NCBI GenBank assembly: GCA_019237115.1
Contig: JAFAHS010000255.1
Coordinates: 62,001 to 126,000 of the forward strand
Origin: Deltaproteobacteria bacterium
Lineage (GTDB): Bacteria; Desulfobacterota; Binatia; Binatales; Binataceae
DNA: 64,000 nucleotides
Direction: 5' to 3'
Positions within the stretch are counted from its first letter, which is position 1; each line of letters begins with the position of its first letter. Shown here piece by piece: positions 9,505 through 18,142 of this stretch. The notes beneath the pieces are model-generated. The model did not search any database. It was given only the letters and a program-made list of their open reading frames with translations, and was not told where the DNA came from. A program made the position numbers and the translations under genes.

Positions 9505-10758
9505 GTGCCTTTGGTTGAGATTACCGCGATGACCTTCGGACCCTATGGGGTGGGACGGGTCGACGGCAAATCGGTAATGGTGCCTCATTCGGTGCCAGGT
9601 GACCTGGTGGACATCAGCATTGAATCGGAGCGCGCCGGGTATGCAATCGGGCGCATCGTTCGCATCGTCGCTCCGGGAGCGGCGCGGCGTCAGCCCCCCT
9701 GCATCTTTCTTCCGCGCTGCGGCGGCTGCGATTGGCAGCACATTGAGTACCACGAACAGGTGCGGCTCAAGGCCCAGACCGTAGTACAGGAGTTCAGACA
9801 TGCGCTGGGCATCGACCTCGACCCCGCCACTCTGGTGGAACCAGCGCCGTCCGAGTTCGAATATCGATCGCGCGTGCGGCTCAAGGTTGGACGACGTGGA
9901 TCGATCGGCCTATACGAGTCGGCCAGCAACCGCATGGTTGAGATCGATCGCTGTCTGGTTACGGACTGTCGTCTTGAGTCGGCGGCACGCCTGGCGCGAG
10001 CGCTGAGCCGCGACCTGCTGGAAGTCGAGGTGGTGCGTCAGTCTGGAGCGCGCCAGGTACTGGTTGCCTACCTGAAGAAGCCCGCAGTTGCAGAGCAGAT
10101 TCGCGGCGTGCGGCGGTTTTTGGAGTCCGACCCGACGACCGCGGGGATCGTGCTGCGCACGGGCGAATCGCGCACGGTCGTCGGCGATGCGGAAGTCGCT
10201 GTCGAAATCGAGCCGGGCGTGACGCTGCGCAGCGATGCGGATGTGTTCAGCCAGGTAAACCGCCCGCAGAATCAGAAGCTGGTCCGGGCTGCGCTGGAGA
10301 TGGCCGCGCCGGAGCCGCAATCCTCGATGTTGGACCTGTTCTGTGGTTCCGGGAACTTCTCGATTCCCGCAGCGCGGCGGGGTGCGCGGGTGACCGGTGT
10401 CGACGCAGACGCGACCGCGGTCGCGGCCGCCGCGCGTAACGCGGAGCGGCTCGGACTTGCCCAGTCAAGGTTCGTTGCGATGGAGGTGCGCGAGCTGGTG
10501 GCGTTTTTGCGTCGCGCCCGTTCGCGGCCGCAGATCGTGTTGCTCGACCCGCCGCGGACCGGAGCGGCGGAGCTGATTGAACCGATCATGCGCCTGCATC
10601 CGGCGCGGGTCGTGTATGTGTCGTGTGACGTCGCGACCTTGGCGCGCGATCTGCGGATGCTATGTGCCGAATGGTACCGGATCAATGGTGTACGCGCGTT
10701 CGATTTCTTTCCTAACACGCATCATGTCGAGATCGTGGCCAGCGCGGTATTGACTTAG
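9505..10758 (+). CDS. TRAM-domain, [4Fe-4S] RNA (uracil-5-)-methyltransferase, RlmD/RumA type
   Basis: The 417-residue protein should methylate C5 of a uridine in rRNA or tRNA using S-adenosylmethionine. An N-terminal TRAM domain (residues about 2-55) is followed by four Cys spaced as in RumA/RlmD (C66, C72, C75 and C150), expected to bind a 4Fe-4S cluster. The SAM-binding motif D-L-F-C-G-S-G-N-F lies in the C-terminal Rossmann domain, L-L-D-P-P-R-T-G carries the catalytic-loop Asp, and C374 in Y-V-S-C-D-V-A-T is the expected nucleophile. The start is GTG, with AGGT upstream; ATG at 9529 would remove part of the TRAM strand. The target base cannot be told from sequence, because RlmC, RlmD and TrmA-like specificities overlap in these lineages. 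Confidence 0.9.
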   Translation: MPLVEITAMTFGPYGVGRVDGKSVMVPHSVPGDLVDISIESERAGYAIGRIVRIVAPGAARRQPPCIFLPRCGGCDWQHIEYHEQVRLKAQTVVQEFRHALGIDLDPATLVEPAPSEFEYRSRVRLKVGRRGSIGLYESASNRMVEIDRCLVTDCRLESAARLARALSRDLLEVEVVRQSGARQVLVAYLKKPAVAEQIRGVRRFLESDPTTAGIVLRTGESRTVVGDAEVAVEIEPGVTLRSDADVFSQVNRPQNQKLVRAALEMAAPEPQSSMLDLFCGSGNFSIPAARRGARVTGVDADATAVAAAARNAERLGLAQSRFVAMEVRELVAFLRRARSRPQIVLLDPPRTGAAELIEPIMRLHPARVVYVSCDVATLARDLRMLCAEWYRINGVRAFDFFPNTHHVEIVASAVLT

Positions 10759-10822
10759 ATTGCGGGGCGTTCTTAATGTAGGTCTATCGATTCCCTCTCC
10801 CGCCAGAAGGTAAACCAAGGCG

Positions 10823-11074
10823 ATGCCCAAGCAGGAAAAGGAAAAACTCGCGCGCCCGAAGATTACCATCATCCCGGGGCGCGGCGTGGCTCAAACCATC
10901 AATTATTTGTTGGAAGATCGCGATGACCTCGAATGGATCATCGCGGTGGGCCGCACCAAGAACGGCGAGCTTTTCTTCTATGACACCGGGGGAGACATCG
11001 TTGAGGACTTGGGGACGCTGGAGTACCTGAAGGCACGCATCGTGCGCGCCCACTTCGGCGACGAGTACGAGTAA
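10823..11074 (+). CDS. Small uncharacterised protein (83 residues)
   Basis: The frame has an AAGG ribosome site, an ATG start and lies 64 bases after the RNA methyltransferase on the same strand, so co-transcription is possible. The product is charged and soluble, beginning M-P-K-Q-E-K-E-K-L, with no membrane segment and no Cys. Its middle (W-I-I-A-V-G-R-T-K-N-G-E-L-F-F-Y-D) looks like a small beta-sheet fold. I recognise no family and assign no function. Confidence 0.65.
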   Translation: MPKQEKEKLARPKITIIPGRGVAQTINYLLEDRDDLEWIIAVGRTKNGELFFYDTGGDIVEDLGTLEYLKARIVRAHFGDEYE

Positions 11075-11356
11075 GTCCGGCCCCGGTTCGTAGCCCCGAC
11101 CAAGCACCTCACCCCCAGACCGATAGCCCCTTCCCCATCGAGGAGATGTCCCGGCCGGCAGCGTGATGCTCGGCCATGCGGCCCCTTTGGCGAGTGGGGT
11201 CCGGATGGCCGCCCTTCCCGGCCCTTGGAAAGTCTGTTCTCCGCTGGGGCGTGTTCCTGGGCGCCGAATTTGTGAGGTCGAGAGCGCGGTAGGGCTGGCG
11301 CAGTTTAGCGCAATTCACCCGCCCCGCGATTCATAAGCCAGCGTTGGAAGAGCGAT

Positions 11357-11830
11357 CTAGTCCTCGAAGTCCTGCTCGGGGGCGCGCGCGTAGATGATGT
11401 CGCCCTCGATCTCGAGCGGAACGCGGTAGAGGAATTTACCGCACGCGCTCGGCGGACCCGCGATACATTCGCCGCTGACCGGTTCGTAGTAGGCATTGTG
11501 CGTCTGGCACATCAGGTAGCGTCCTTCCTCGGCAAAGAACTGGTTGTCGATCCAGTCCATCGCCATCGGCACGTGGCGGCACCGATTCACGTAGGCATGA
11601 TGCTTTCCGGCAAAGTTGATCAGAAAGCACTCTTCATCGGCGTTGCGAATCGGCAGCATGAACTTCATCGATTCGCCCGCTGCAACATCTCCCACCCGGG
11701 CGACACGGTAGCGGGCAGGCGCGGCTCTTCTGCGTGGACGCGAACGGGTCAGGGTGCCGTGACGAGGGTTTGGATCGGGCATGCGGCGGGTTGCCGGGAA
11801 ATCGGCTTGCTGGAGTTTCTCAAAGCCCAT
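11357..11830 (-). CDS. Rieske [2Fe-2S] domain protein
   Basis: The protein is essentially a single Rieske domain. With the start at ATG 11830 (157 residues), the cluster ligands are C84-x-H86 and C108-x2-H111. The loop with N-Q-F-F-A-E-E-G resembles small ferredoxin-type Rieske proteins in that it has no attached oxygenase catalytic domain. It probably carries one electron for an oxygenase or redox enzyme not identified here. The N-terminal 40 residues are basic and poorly conserved-looking. ATG at 11782 would also keep the whole domain and leave a more comfortable gap to the divergent gene at 11851, and neither start has a good ribosome site. The gene ends about 280 bases from the convergent 83-residue unknown. 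Confidence 0.82.
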   Translation of the reverse strand: MGFEKLQQADFPATRRMPDPNPRHGTLTRSRPRRRAAPARYRVARVGDVAAGESMKFMLPIRNADEECFLINFAGKHHAYVNRCRHVPMAMDWIDNQFFAEEGRYLMCQTHNAYYEPVSGECIAGPPSACGKFLYRVPLEIEGDIIYARAPEQDFED

Positions 11831-11850
11831 AGCATCTGTAAACGATTCCG

Positions 11851-13080
11851 ATGGAACGGCCCAAAATTCGCGCGGTCGAAGCTTTTCCGGTCGAGCAGAA
11901 TGGGCAGACGCTGGTCTGTCTGCGCGACTCAAGCGGCGTCGCGCCCAATCCCATCATGCTCGGGATGGGTGCTTATTTCATCATCACGCTGTTTAACGGA
12001 GCCAACGACCTGCGCGATGTACAGGCGGCGTTCATGAGACGCTTCGGCCAGATGCTGCCGCTCGAGCAATTGACCGGACTGGTAGAGGCGCTCGATCGCG
12101 CCTTCTTCCTGGACTCTCCGGCGTTCCGCGAACGGGAGCAAAGCGAGCGCGCGGCGTTCTTCGCGCTTAGCGAACGGCCGGCAGCGCTGGCCGGTCTTTG
12201 CTACAGCCACGAGCCGGCGGCGCTGCGTGCGGAGCTGGGCGCGTTTTTCGATCCGCCGGAAGGACCGGGGCGAGCGTTGCCTCGCAAACCGGGCGCTTCG
12301 CTCAAGGGGCTCATCGCCCCGCATATCGATCCACGGCGCGGCGCAGCCGCCTATGCGCACGCGTACGCGGAACTGATGGCACATGAGCCACCGGAGCTGG
12401 TGATTATCCTCGGTACCTCCCATCACGGCGCGGGGCCGGAACTCTTCAGCGCAACCCGCAAGAACTACGCAACCCCGCTCGGAGTGGTCGAAACCGACCG
12501 CGATTTCATCGACCGCCTCGCGGCACGCTTCACGGGCGGGGATCTGCTCGGCGACGAGATTCTTCATCGCGGCGAACATTCGATCGAATTCCAGGCGCTG
12601 TTTCTCGCCTATGCACTTGGGGTTCGCGGGTACCGGATCGTTCCGATTCTGGTCAGCTCGTTTCACGAGATGGTCGCTTCCGGCCTGACTCCGACCCACG
12701 ACCCGCGCGTGCGCTCGTTCCTGGATGCGCTGAATGATCTGCTGGGCACCGAAAAACGCGACGTGCTGGTGCTGGCGGGAGTGGACTTCGCGCACGTGGG
12801 TCGCAAGTTTGGCGATTCATTTGCGGCAGACGAGGGGGTGGCAAGACGCATTCAGCGCGAGGATTTGGACCTGATCGAGAACATCAAGCGTGGCGACCCC
12901 GACGGGTTCTTCGCCGATATCCTCAGGGACCGGGATGCGCGCAAGATTTGCGGGCTCTCCCCGATGTATACACAGCTCGAATTGCTAAAGGGGCGCGCCG
13001 GGCGGCTGCTCAAATACGGGATTGCGATGGAGCCGCAGACTGAGTCGTGCGTATCTTTCGCCAGTCTGGCGATCGACTGA
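11851..13080 (+). CDS. amrB: Memo-family protein (AmmeMemoRadiSam system protein B-like) with N-terminal extension
   Basis: Residues about 150-405 are the Memo fold. The conserved metal- or active-site-type His residues are visible: H158 in A-P-H-I-D, H191/H192 in G-T-S-H-H-G, H243 in G-E-H-S-I-E and H315 in D-F-A-H-V-G, with a Cys in K-I-C-G-L-S. In many bacteria Memo is encoded with an AMMECR1 protein and a radical-SAM enzyme, but neither is nearby here. Human MEMO1 is linked to redox and copper handling; the bacterial role is unclear. About 145 N-terminal residues form a separate, mostly helical region (F-N-G-A-N-D-L-R-D-V-Q) that could be a small winged-helix-like module. Translation starts at ATG 11851, close to the divergent Rieske gene. 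Confidence 0.88.
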   Translation: MERPKIRAVEAFPVEQNGQTLVCLRDSSGVAPNPIMLGMGAYFIITLFNGANDLRDVQAAFMRRFGQMLPLEQLTGLVEALDRAFFLDSPAFREREQSERAAFFALSERPAALAGLCYSHEPAALRAELGAFFDPPEGPGRALPRKPGASLKGLIAPHIDPRRGAAAYAHAYAELMAHEPPELVIILGTSHHGAGPELFSATRKNYATPLGVVETDRDFIDRLAARFTGGDLLGDEILHRGEHSIEFQALFLAYALGVRGYRIVPILVSSFHEMVASGLTPTHDPRVRSFLDALNDLLGTEKRDVLVLAGVDFAHVGRKFGDSFAADEGVARRIQREDLDLIENIKRGDPDGFFADILRDRDARKICGLSPMYTQLELLKGRAGRLLKYGIAMEPQTESCVSFASLAID

Positions 13081-13278
13081 GGGCCCTCGCCGATCCAGGC
13101 CCTTGAACCCGGGCGGGAACGGCGAAGCTGACAAACCTCCTCGCGCTATGGAGAGCCGAAAACCTGGACGTGAGCCGGGAGATTTCCGGGCAAGGTTAGT
13201 TTGAGCGGTGCACCACCGATACGTGCCACAACCACTCGCCCCCCACCCGTCTCCCTGCTCGAACGGAAGGGAGAGCAC

Positions 13279-14610
13279 CTATTCGATGCCGTAACGTTTG
13301 CGTTTGCGCCATAGGGTCGTGACGTTGATGCCCAGGGTGGCAGCGGCTTCGTCCAGGGTGGCGGTTTCGCTGAGCACTCGGCGGATGTGCTCGCGCTCCA
13401 TATCCTCGAGGCTGGCCGCGTGATGCGCATCTGCGGTGCTTTCCGCGCTCTCGCGAAACATGGCATCCGGAAGATCGTCGCGCCCGATGATGTCGCTGCG
13501 GCTTAGGACCGCGGCGCGTTCCAGGGCGTTGCGCAGCTCGCGTGCATTCCCAGGCCAGCGATACTTTCCAATCGCTGCAGCCGCATCGGCGGACAGCTGC
13601 ATCGCGGGTCGTCCGTTGCGAATCGCGGCCGCGCGCAGCATCCACCCGGCCAGCGCCAGGACGTCCTCGCGGCGCTCGCGCAGCGCCGGAACCCGCAGGG
13701 TGATGACGTTGAGGCGATGGAACAGGTCCTCACGGAAATGGCGCTGGGCAACCTCGGCTTCGAGGTCGCGGTTGGACGCCGCGATGATGCGGGCGTCGAC
13801 CCGAATCACCGCGTCGCTGCCGACCCGCTCAAAGCTCTGTTCCTGCACGAAGCGCAGAAATTTGGCTTGCAGCCGGGGGGTCAGGTCCGCGATCTCATCG
13901 AGGAACACGGTGCCCTTGTCCGCCGCCTCCAGCCGACCGGGTTTGTCCTTGATCGCGCCGGTGAACGAGCCGCGCAGGTGGCCGAACAGTTCGCTTTCCA
14001 GCAATTCCTCCGACAAGGTCGTGCAGTTCACCACCACGAACGGCCCAGCCGCACGCCGGCTCCAGCGATGGATCTGGCGGGACAGCACGTTTTTGCCGGT
14101 GCCGCTCTCGCCGGTGAGCAGGATGGTCGCATCGCTTTGCGCGGCTTGGTGGGCCAGCTCGAAGAGGTGCTTCATCGCCGGACTCTTCGATTCCAGCATC
14201 GGCGCGTCGCCGATGGTCTCCCGCAGAGCCTGGTTTTCCGCCTGCAGCCCTTTGAATTCGAGCGCACGCTCGACGACGTGCTGAATCTGATCGAGCGAGA
14301 ACGGTTTGGTCACGTAGTCATACGCGCCCGCCTTCATCGCGGCGACCGCATTTTCGACGGTCGCATAGGCGGTCATCAGGATCACCAGACACGACGGTTG
14401 CCGGCGGCGCGCTTCCACGATCAATTCGAGCCCGTTAACCTCGGCCATCTTGTAGTCGGTCAGAATCAGGTCGAACGGTTGCGTGGCGATGAGTTCCGCC
14501 GCCTGAGGTCCGCCTTCGGCGGTGACCACGGTGTGGCTCAGCGACTGGAAAAAGCGCTCCAGGCTGCGCCGGATGTTGCGTTCGTCATCGACGATCAGCA
14601 GTTTGGCCAT
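13279..14610 (-). CDS. Sigma-54-dependent response regulator, NtrC/AlgB type, of the kdp operon
   Basis: The 443-residue activator has a receiver domain (residues 1-115, phospho-acceptor D52 in L-T-D-Y-K-M), a AAA+ domain with Walker A G-E-S-G-T-G-K-N (168-175), the sigma-54 contact loop G-S-F-T-G-A (214-219), Walker B V-F-L-D-E-I and a Fis-type helix-turn-helix near 403-441 (L-W-R-K-R-K-R-Y). Phosphorylated, it should bind upstream sites and drive open-complex formation by sigma-54 RNA polymerase. The G-S-F variant of GAFTGA is the one I associate with AlgB. It directly follows the histidine kinase gene and is the last gene of the potassium operon, where other bacteria have the OmpR-type regulator kdpE. 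Confidence 0.93.
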   Translation of the reverse strand: MAKLLIVDDERNIRRSLERFFQSLSHTVVTAEGGPQAAELIATQPFDLILTDYKMAEVNGLELIVEARRRQPSCLVILMTAYATVENAVAAMKAGAYDYVTKPFSLDQIQHVVERALEFKGLQAENQALRETIGDAPMLESKSPAMKHLFELAHQAAQSDATILLTGESGTGKNVLSRQIHRWSRRAAGPFVVVNCTTLSEELLESELFGHLRGSFTGAIKDKPGRLEAADKGTVFLDEIADLTPRLQAKFLRFVQEQSFERVGSDAVIRVDARIIAASNRDLEAEVAQRHFREDLFHRLNVITLRVPALRERREDVLALAGWMLRAAAIRNGRPAMQLSADAAAAIGKYRWPGNARELRNALERAAVLSRSDIIGRDDLPDAMFRESAESTADAHHAASLEDMEREHIRRVLSETATLDEAAATLGINVTTLWRKRKRYGIE

Positions 14611-16398
14611 CTAATTTGTCGACGGGCAGGGCAATTCGACCACGAATTTGCAGCCCGCCCCTTCCTCGCTTTCGACGAAAATCTTGCCGCCATGCGCGGC
14701 CACGATATCCTTGGCAATTGACAGTCCCAGGCCTGCCGCACCCTTCTCAAGACCATCGGAGTTGTACTGCGCGAACCGCTCGAAAATGTGGTCGCGGATC
14801 TCGCGCGGAATGCCCGGTCCCGAGTCCGCCACCTCCAGACGCACGTGCCCGTTGACCGGTCGCGCCGCGACTTCAATTTTGCCGCCCTCGGGGGTGTAGC
14901 GCAGCGCGTTACCGATCAGGTTGGAAACCACCCACGACAGCTTGACGGAATCTCCGGAGATTTCCGGCAGCGACTGCAGATGTTGCTCGAGGCGCACGTG
15001 CCGTTCCTGGGCCTGCAAACCGAACCGATGTACGACGTCTTCGATGATTCGCAGAAGATCGAGGTGGTCGCGATTTACCGAAATTGCGGCCATCTCGCCG
15101 CGAGCCAGCTTCAGCAGGTTGTCGCTGAGCTGCTTGATCCGTGTGCATTCGTCAAGAATCGCCTCCAGCAGTTCTTGCTGGCGGGGATTGAATTCCTCCC
15201 AGTCGCGCCGAAGCAGCTCGGCTGACAGCGCGAGCGAGGTCAGCGGGGTGCGGAGTTCGTGCGAAAGCGTGGCGACCAGGTTGCCGCGCGATCGATCCTG
15301 ATCGCGCAGGTAGGTAACGTCCTGAAGAATCAGAATAGTCCCGAGCGTGCTGCCTTCCCCCCGGCGCAGCGGAATCGGCTTGAGCAAGTAGGAGTGGTCA
15401 CGGCCGCGCACGTGAAGCTGGACCTCGATGCGCTGCTCGTCGCCGCCGCTCTTGCTTAGATTTCGGAGCGCATCGCGGACCCGCAAATAGTGCGGATGGT
15501 TGCTGCTCAAGTCGTCGAAGGGGCTGCCCAGCGCGTCTTTGGGTTCCACGCCCATGATCAGGGCGGCGATCTCATTGATATGCGCGACGATACCTTCCGA
15601 GTCGATCAGCACCACCCCGTCCTCGAGGCTTTCGATGATAGCCTCGGTCTTGCTCTTTTCGTACATCAGGCGTTCGACGTTGAGCTTTTCGAACTGCTCC
15701 AGCCGCTCGGCCATTTGATTGAACTCGCGCGCGACCGCCTGCAGCTCCGCGAGGGTCTGTTTGCCGAGCCGAACCCGCGAGCGGCGTTGGCCGATACCGC
15801 GCAGGCGCTCGGCCAGCTCGGTAAGCGGATGTGCGATCGCCCATCCGAGTCCCCACGCAATGGCTGCGCCGGCCAACAGAACCAGCACCAAACCGGCCGC
15901 AAACTGGTACGTCAGGCGCCGTCCCAACCGCGCCGACCTGCTGTCGGCGCGAAACATCGCGTCGCGATTGATTTTTATGAGATCGTCGACCCGCTGGTGC
16001 AGCTGGGCGAACTCCTCGTCGTGACGCTCCTGGGGCGCTGCGGATTCGATGTCGCCGAACAGCTTTGCGGCGCGTGCCTCGATGTCGTGCGCGATCTCGG
16101 GCTCGCCGACTTCGGTAAAATCATGATCCTCGATGTCCATCCAGTACTCGAAATCGGACCGTACGTGAGGCAAAATGTTCTTGGCTTGCCCGTCTCGCTC
16201 CGCCAACTGGAGATCGAGGAGCCCCGCATGAACGTGCTGGGCGACTTCGATGCTCACGTAGTTGCGGTAGAGTGTCTCGCGGATCGCACCACCCAGGCGG
16301 TAGACCCGCGGCAGGGCATACGCTCCGAGGAGCAGAACCAGCACCAGCTGCAGCAGGGTCCCGTTGCGAATCCGGCTGCGCAGCGAAGGCGAACTCAT
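14611..16398 (-). CDS. Membrane sensor histidine kinase (KinB-like) of the kdp operon
   Basis: The 595-residue kinase has a membrane segment at about 13-30, a helical periplasmic domain (31-160), a second membrane segment (165-188), HAMP (189-240), PAS (about 250-360), HisKA with H380 in S-H-E-L-R-T-P and a C-terminal ATPase domain with D-S-G-P-G-I-P and G-L-G-L-S-I-A. It should phosphorylate D52 of the sigma-54 regulator encoded immediately downstream with no gap. Its start overlaps the end of the truncated kdpD by four bases (ATGA), so the three are translationally coupled. It supplies the kinase core that the shortened KdpD lacks. Confidence 0.93.
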   Translation of the reverse strand: MSSPSLRSRIRNGTLLQLVLVLLLGAYALPRVYRLGGAIRETLYRNYVSIEVAQHVHAGLLDLQLAERDGQAKNILPHVRSDFEYWMDIEDHDFTEVGEPEIAHDIEARAAKLFGDIESAAPQERHDEEFAQLHQRVDDLIKINRDAMFRADSRSARLGRRLTYQFAAGLVLVLLAGAAIAWGLGWAIAHPLTELAERLRGIGQRRSRVRLGKQTLAELQAVAREFNQMAERLEQFEKLNVERLMYEKSKTEAIIESLEDGVVLIDSEGIVAHINEIAALIMGVEPKDALGSPFDDLSSNHPHYLRVRDALRNLSKSGGDEQRIEVQLHVRGRDHSYLLKPIPLRRGEGSTLGTILILQDVTYLRDQDRSRGNLVATLSHELRTPLTSLALSAELLRRDWEEFNPRQQELLEAILDECTRIKQLSDNLLKLARGEMAAISVNRDHLDLLRIIEDVVHRFGLQAQERHVRLEQHLQSLPEISGDSVKLSWVVSNLIGNALRYTPEGGKIEVAARPVNGHVRLEVADSGPGIPREIRDHIFERFAQYNSDGLEKGAAGLGLSIAKDIVAAHGGKIFVESEEGAGCKFVVELPCPSTN

Positions 16399-17573
16399 CG
16401 AGATACCTCACCTTGGTCGTCCGCCACGATATCGACATCGATATCGACGGCGGCCTTGAGCAGGCGCATCGGAACATCACCGCGGACCACCCGCTTCCAC
16501 CAGGGCCGGTGAGTCCGCCCGACGATGATGCGGGTTATTCCGTTGTCACGCGCATAGTCGAGCATGGCTTTGACCACGTCGTTTGATTTGAGCCACACGG
16601 TTTCGGCGCCGAGATCGCCGGCCAGGTTGATGTTGTCCAGCAAGGTCACGAAGTCCCGGGTGCCGATCTTCTTCACCGACTCGGCCGGGGTTTCGACGTG
16701 GACCGCATACCAGTCGGCGCTCAATTGTTCGGCCAGCCGCGAAGCCTTGCGGAGCAGCCCGCTGCTCTCGGCGGGGTTGGGCGACAGCCCCACCATGATT
16801 TTCTCGAGCACCTGGGGCCGACGGCCACCCTCGCGCTTGAGCGCCTCGGCGTCGCGCCGCTGGCGGGTCAATCCGCGCGCGACTTCGCGCAGCGCGGCTT
16901 CGCGCAGCGCCGCAAGATTGCTCGGCTTGAAGAAATTCCGCAGCGCCTGCTCGACCTGGTTGAGCGGATAGATCTTCCCTTCGCGCAGCCGCTCGCGCAG
17001 CGCCTCGACCGATACATCCACGTCCACGATCTGGTCGGCCCGTGCCAGAAAGGTGTCGGGCACCGTTTCGCGCACTTCGATTCCAGTAACCCGCTTCATC
17101 AACGCGCCGAGACTGTCGATATGCTGGATGTTCAACGCGCCGATGACGTTGATACCCGCCTGCAGCAGCTCTTCGACGTCCTGGCAGCGCAGCTCGTGAC
17201 GGGACCCGTGCACGTTGGTGTGCGCCAGCTCGTCGACGATGGCGACCTCGGGACGGCGCGCGAGGATCGCGTCGACGTCCATTTCTTCCAGTTCCACGCC
17301 GCGGTAGCTGATTTTCTTGCGCGGCACGATCTCCAGGTCGCCGACCTTGCGCTCGGTCTCGGCCCGGCCGTGGGTTTCGATAAACCCCAGCACCACGTCG
17401 GTGCCGTTGCTGCGCAGCTCGTGAGCTTCTTCGAGCATACGATAAGTCTTGCCTACGCCGGCGGCGGGCCCGATGTAAATCTTGAGCCGGCCCCTGCGAG
17501 ACTGGGGCTCAAGATCGAGAAACGACTCCGGTTCAGGGCGACGCTCTTCGGCCATTGAGGGTTGCCGCGTCAT
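16395..17573 (-). CDS. kdpD: Truncated KdpD: ATP-binding sensor domain plus USP domain, no kinase core
   Basis: The protein is 392 residues, against roughly 900 for full-length KdpD. Residues about 27-236 are the KdpD N-terminal domain with Walker A G-P-A-A-G-V-G-K-T (35-43) and V-D-E-L-A-H-T-N, and residues about 255-385 are a universal-stress-protein domain ending with I-I-V-G-R-T-H-R-P. The four membrane helices, GAF, HisKA and ATPase domains are absent, and the gene stops cleanly by overlapping the next kinase gene. In classical KdpD this part is cytoplasmic and modulates signalling in response to potassium, nucleotides and c-di-AMP. Here it would have to act in trans. The ATG at 17573 overlaps the end of kdpC by 41 bases; ATG 17555 is a second option. 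Confidence 0.9.
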   Translation of the reverse strand: MTRQPSMAEERRPEPESFLDLEPQSRRGRLKIYIGPAAGVGKTYRMLEEAHELRSNGTDVVLGFIETHGRAETERKVGDLEIVPRKKISYRGVELEEMDVDAILARRPEVAIVDELAHTNVHGSRHELRCQDVEELLQAGINVIGALNIQHIDSLGALMKRVTGIEVRETVPDTFLARADQIVDVDVSVEALRERLREGKIYPLNQVEQALRNFFKPSNLAALREAALREVARGLTRQRRDAEALKREGGRRPQVLEKIMVGLSPNPAESSGLLRKASRLAEQLSADWYAVHVETPAESVKKIGTRDFVTLLDNINLAGDLGAETVWLKSNDVVKAMLDYARDNGITRIIVGRTHRPWWKRVVRGDVPMRLLKAAVDIDVDIVADDQGEVSR

Positions 17574-18132
17574 CGAGCGCCAGGTTGAGAGTCAAAACGT
17601 TGACTCCCGGCTCACCGAGCAGGCCGAGCCACCTGCCGCGAGTATTCTGGCGCACCAGCTGCGCAACTGTATCTTGGCTTAGTCCGCGGGCTTTGGCGAC
17701 CCGCGGGATCTGAAGCTCGGCCGCGGCCGGGCTGATCTCGGGGTCGAGCCCGCTTCCCGAAGTGGTCACCAAGTCGACCGGCACCTGGTTTGCGGCTACC
17801 CCCGGATCGGTCTCGAGTTCGTCTTTGAGCCGCTTGCGCACGGTCTCGATCAGCACCTTGTTGGTCGGTCCCAGGTTGGACCCGCCGGAGCCTGATGCAT
17901 CATAGCCCTTGTCGCCCGCCGCGGATGGGCGGCTGTGAAAGTACTGGGGTGCCGAGAAATTCTGTCCGATGATGGCCGAGCCGATCACCCGTCCACGATG
18001 ACTCACCAGGCTTCCCGCGCTTTGCCACGGAAAAAAAACCCGCGCGATGCCGGTGAAGGCCAGCGGATAGATGAGCCCGAGCAGCACGGTCAGCACGACG
18101 GTCATTCGAATCGCGATCAGCAGTCCGCGCAT
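17533..18132 (-). CDS. kdpC: Potassium-transporting ATPase subunit KdpC
   Basis: KdpC is the single-span subunit that stabilises the KdpFABC complex and raises nucleotide affinity. The 199-residue protein has an N-terminal membrane helix (about 8-32, ending before F-F-P-W-Q-S-A-G-S-L) and the conserved S-R-P-S-A-A-G-D-K-G-Y-D-A-S-G-S-G-G-S-N block. The C-terminal L-D-P-E-I-S-P-A-A-A segment is also typical. AGGGAA precedes the ATG. It starts 10 bases after kdpB. Confidence 0.96.
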   Translation of the reverse strand: MRGLLIAIRMTVVLTVLLGLIYPLAFTGIARVFFPWQSAGSLVSHRGRVIGSAIIGQNFSAPQYFHSRPSAAGDKGYDASGSGGSNLGPTNKVLIETVRKRLKDELETDPGVAANQVPVDLVTTSGSGLDPEISPAAAELQIPRVAKARGLSQDTVAQLVRQNTRGRWLGLLGEPGVNVLTLNLALDDAATLNGRRASP

Positions 18133-18142
18133 AAAGTATTCC

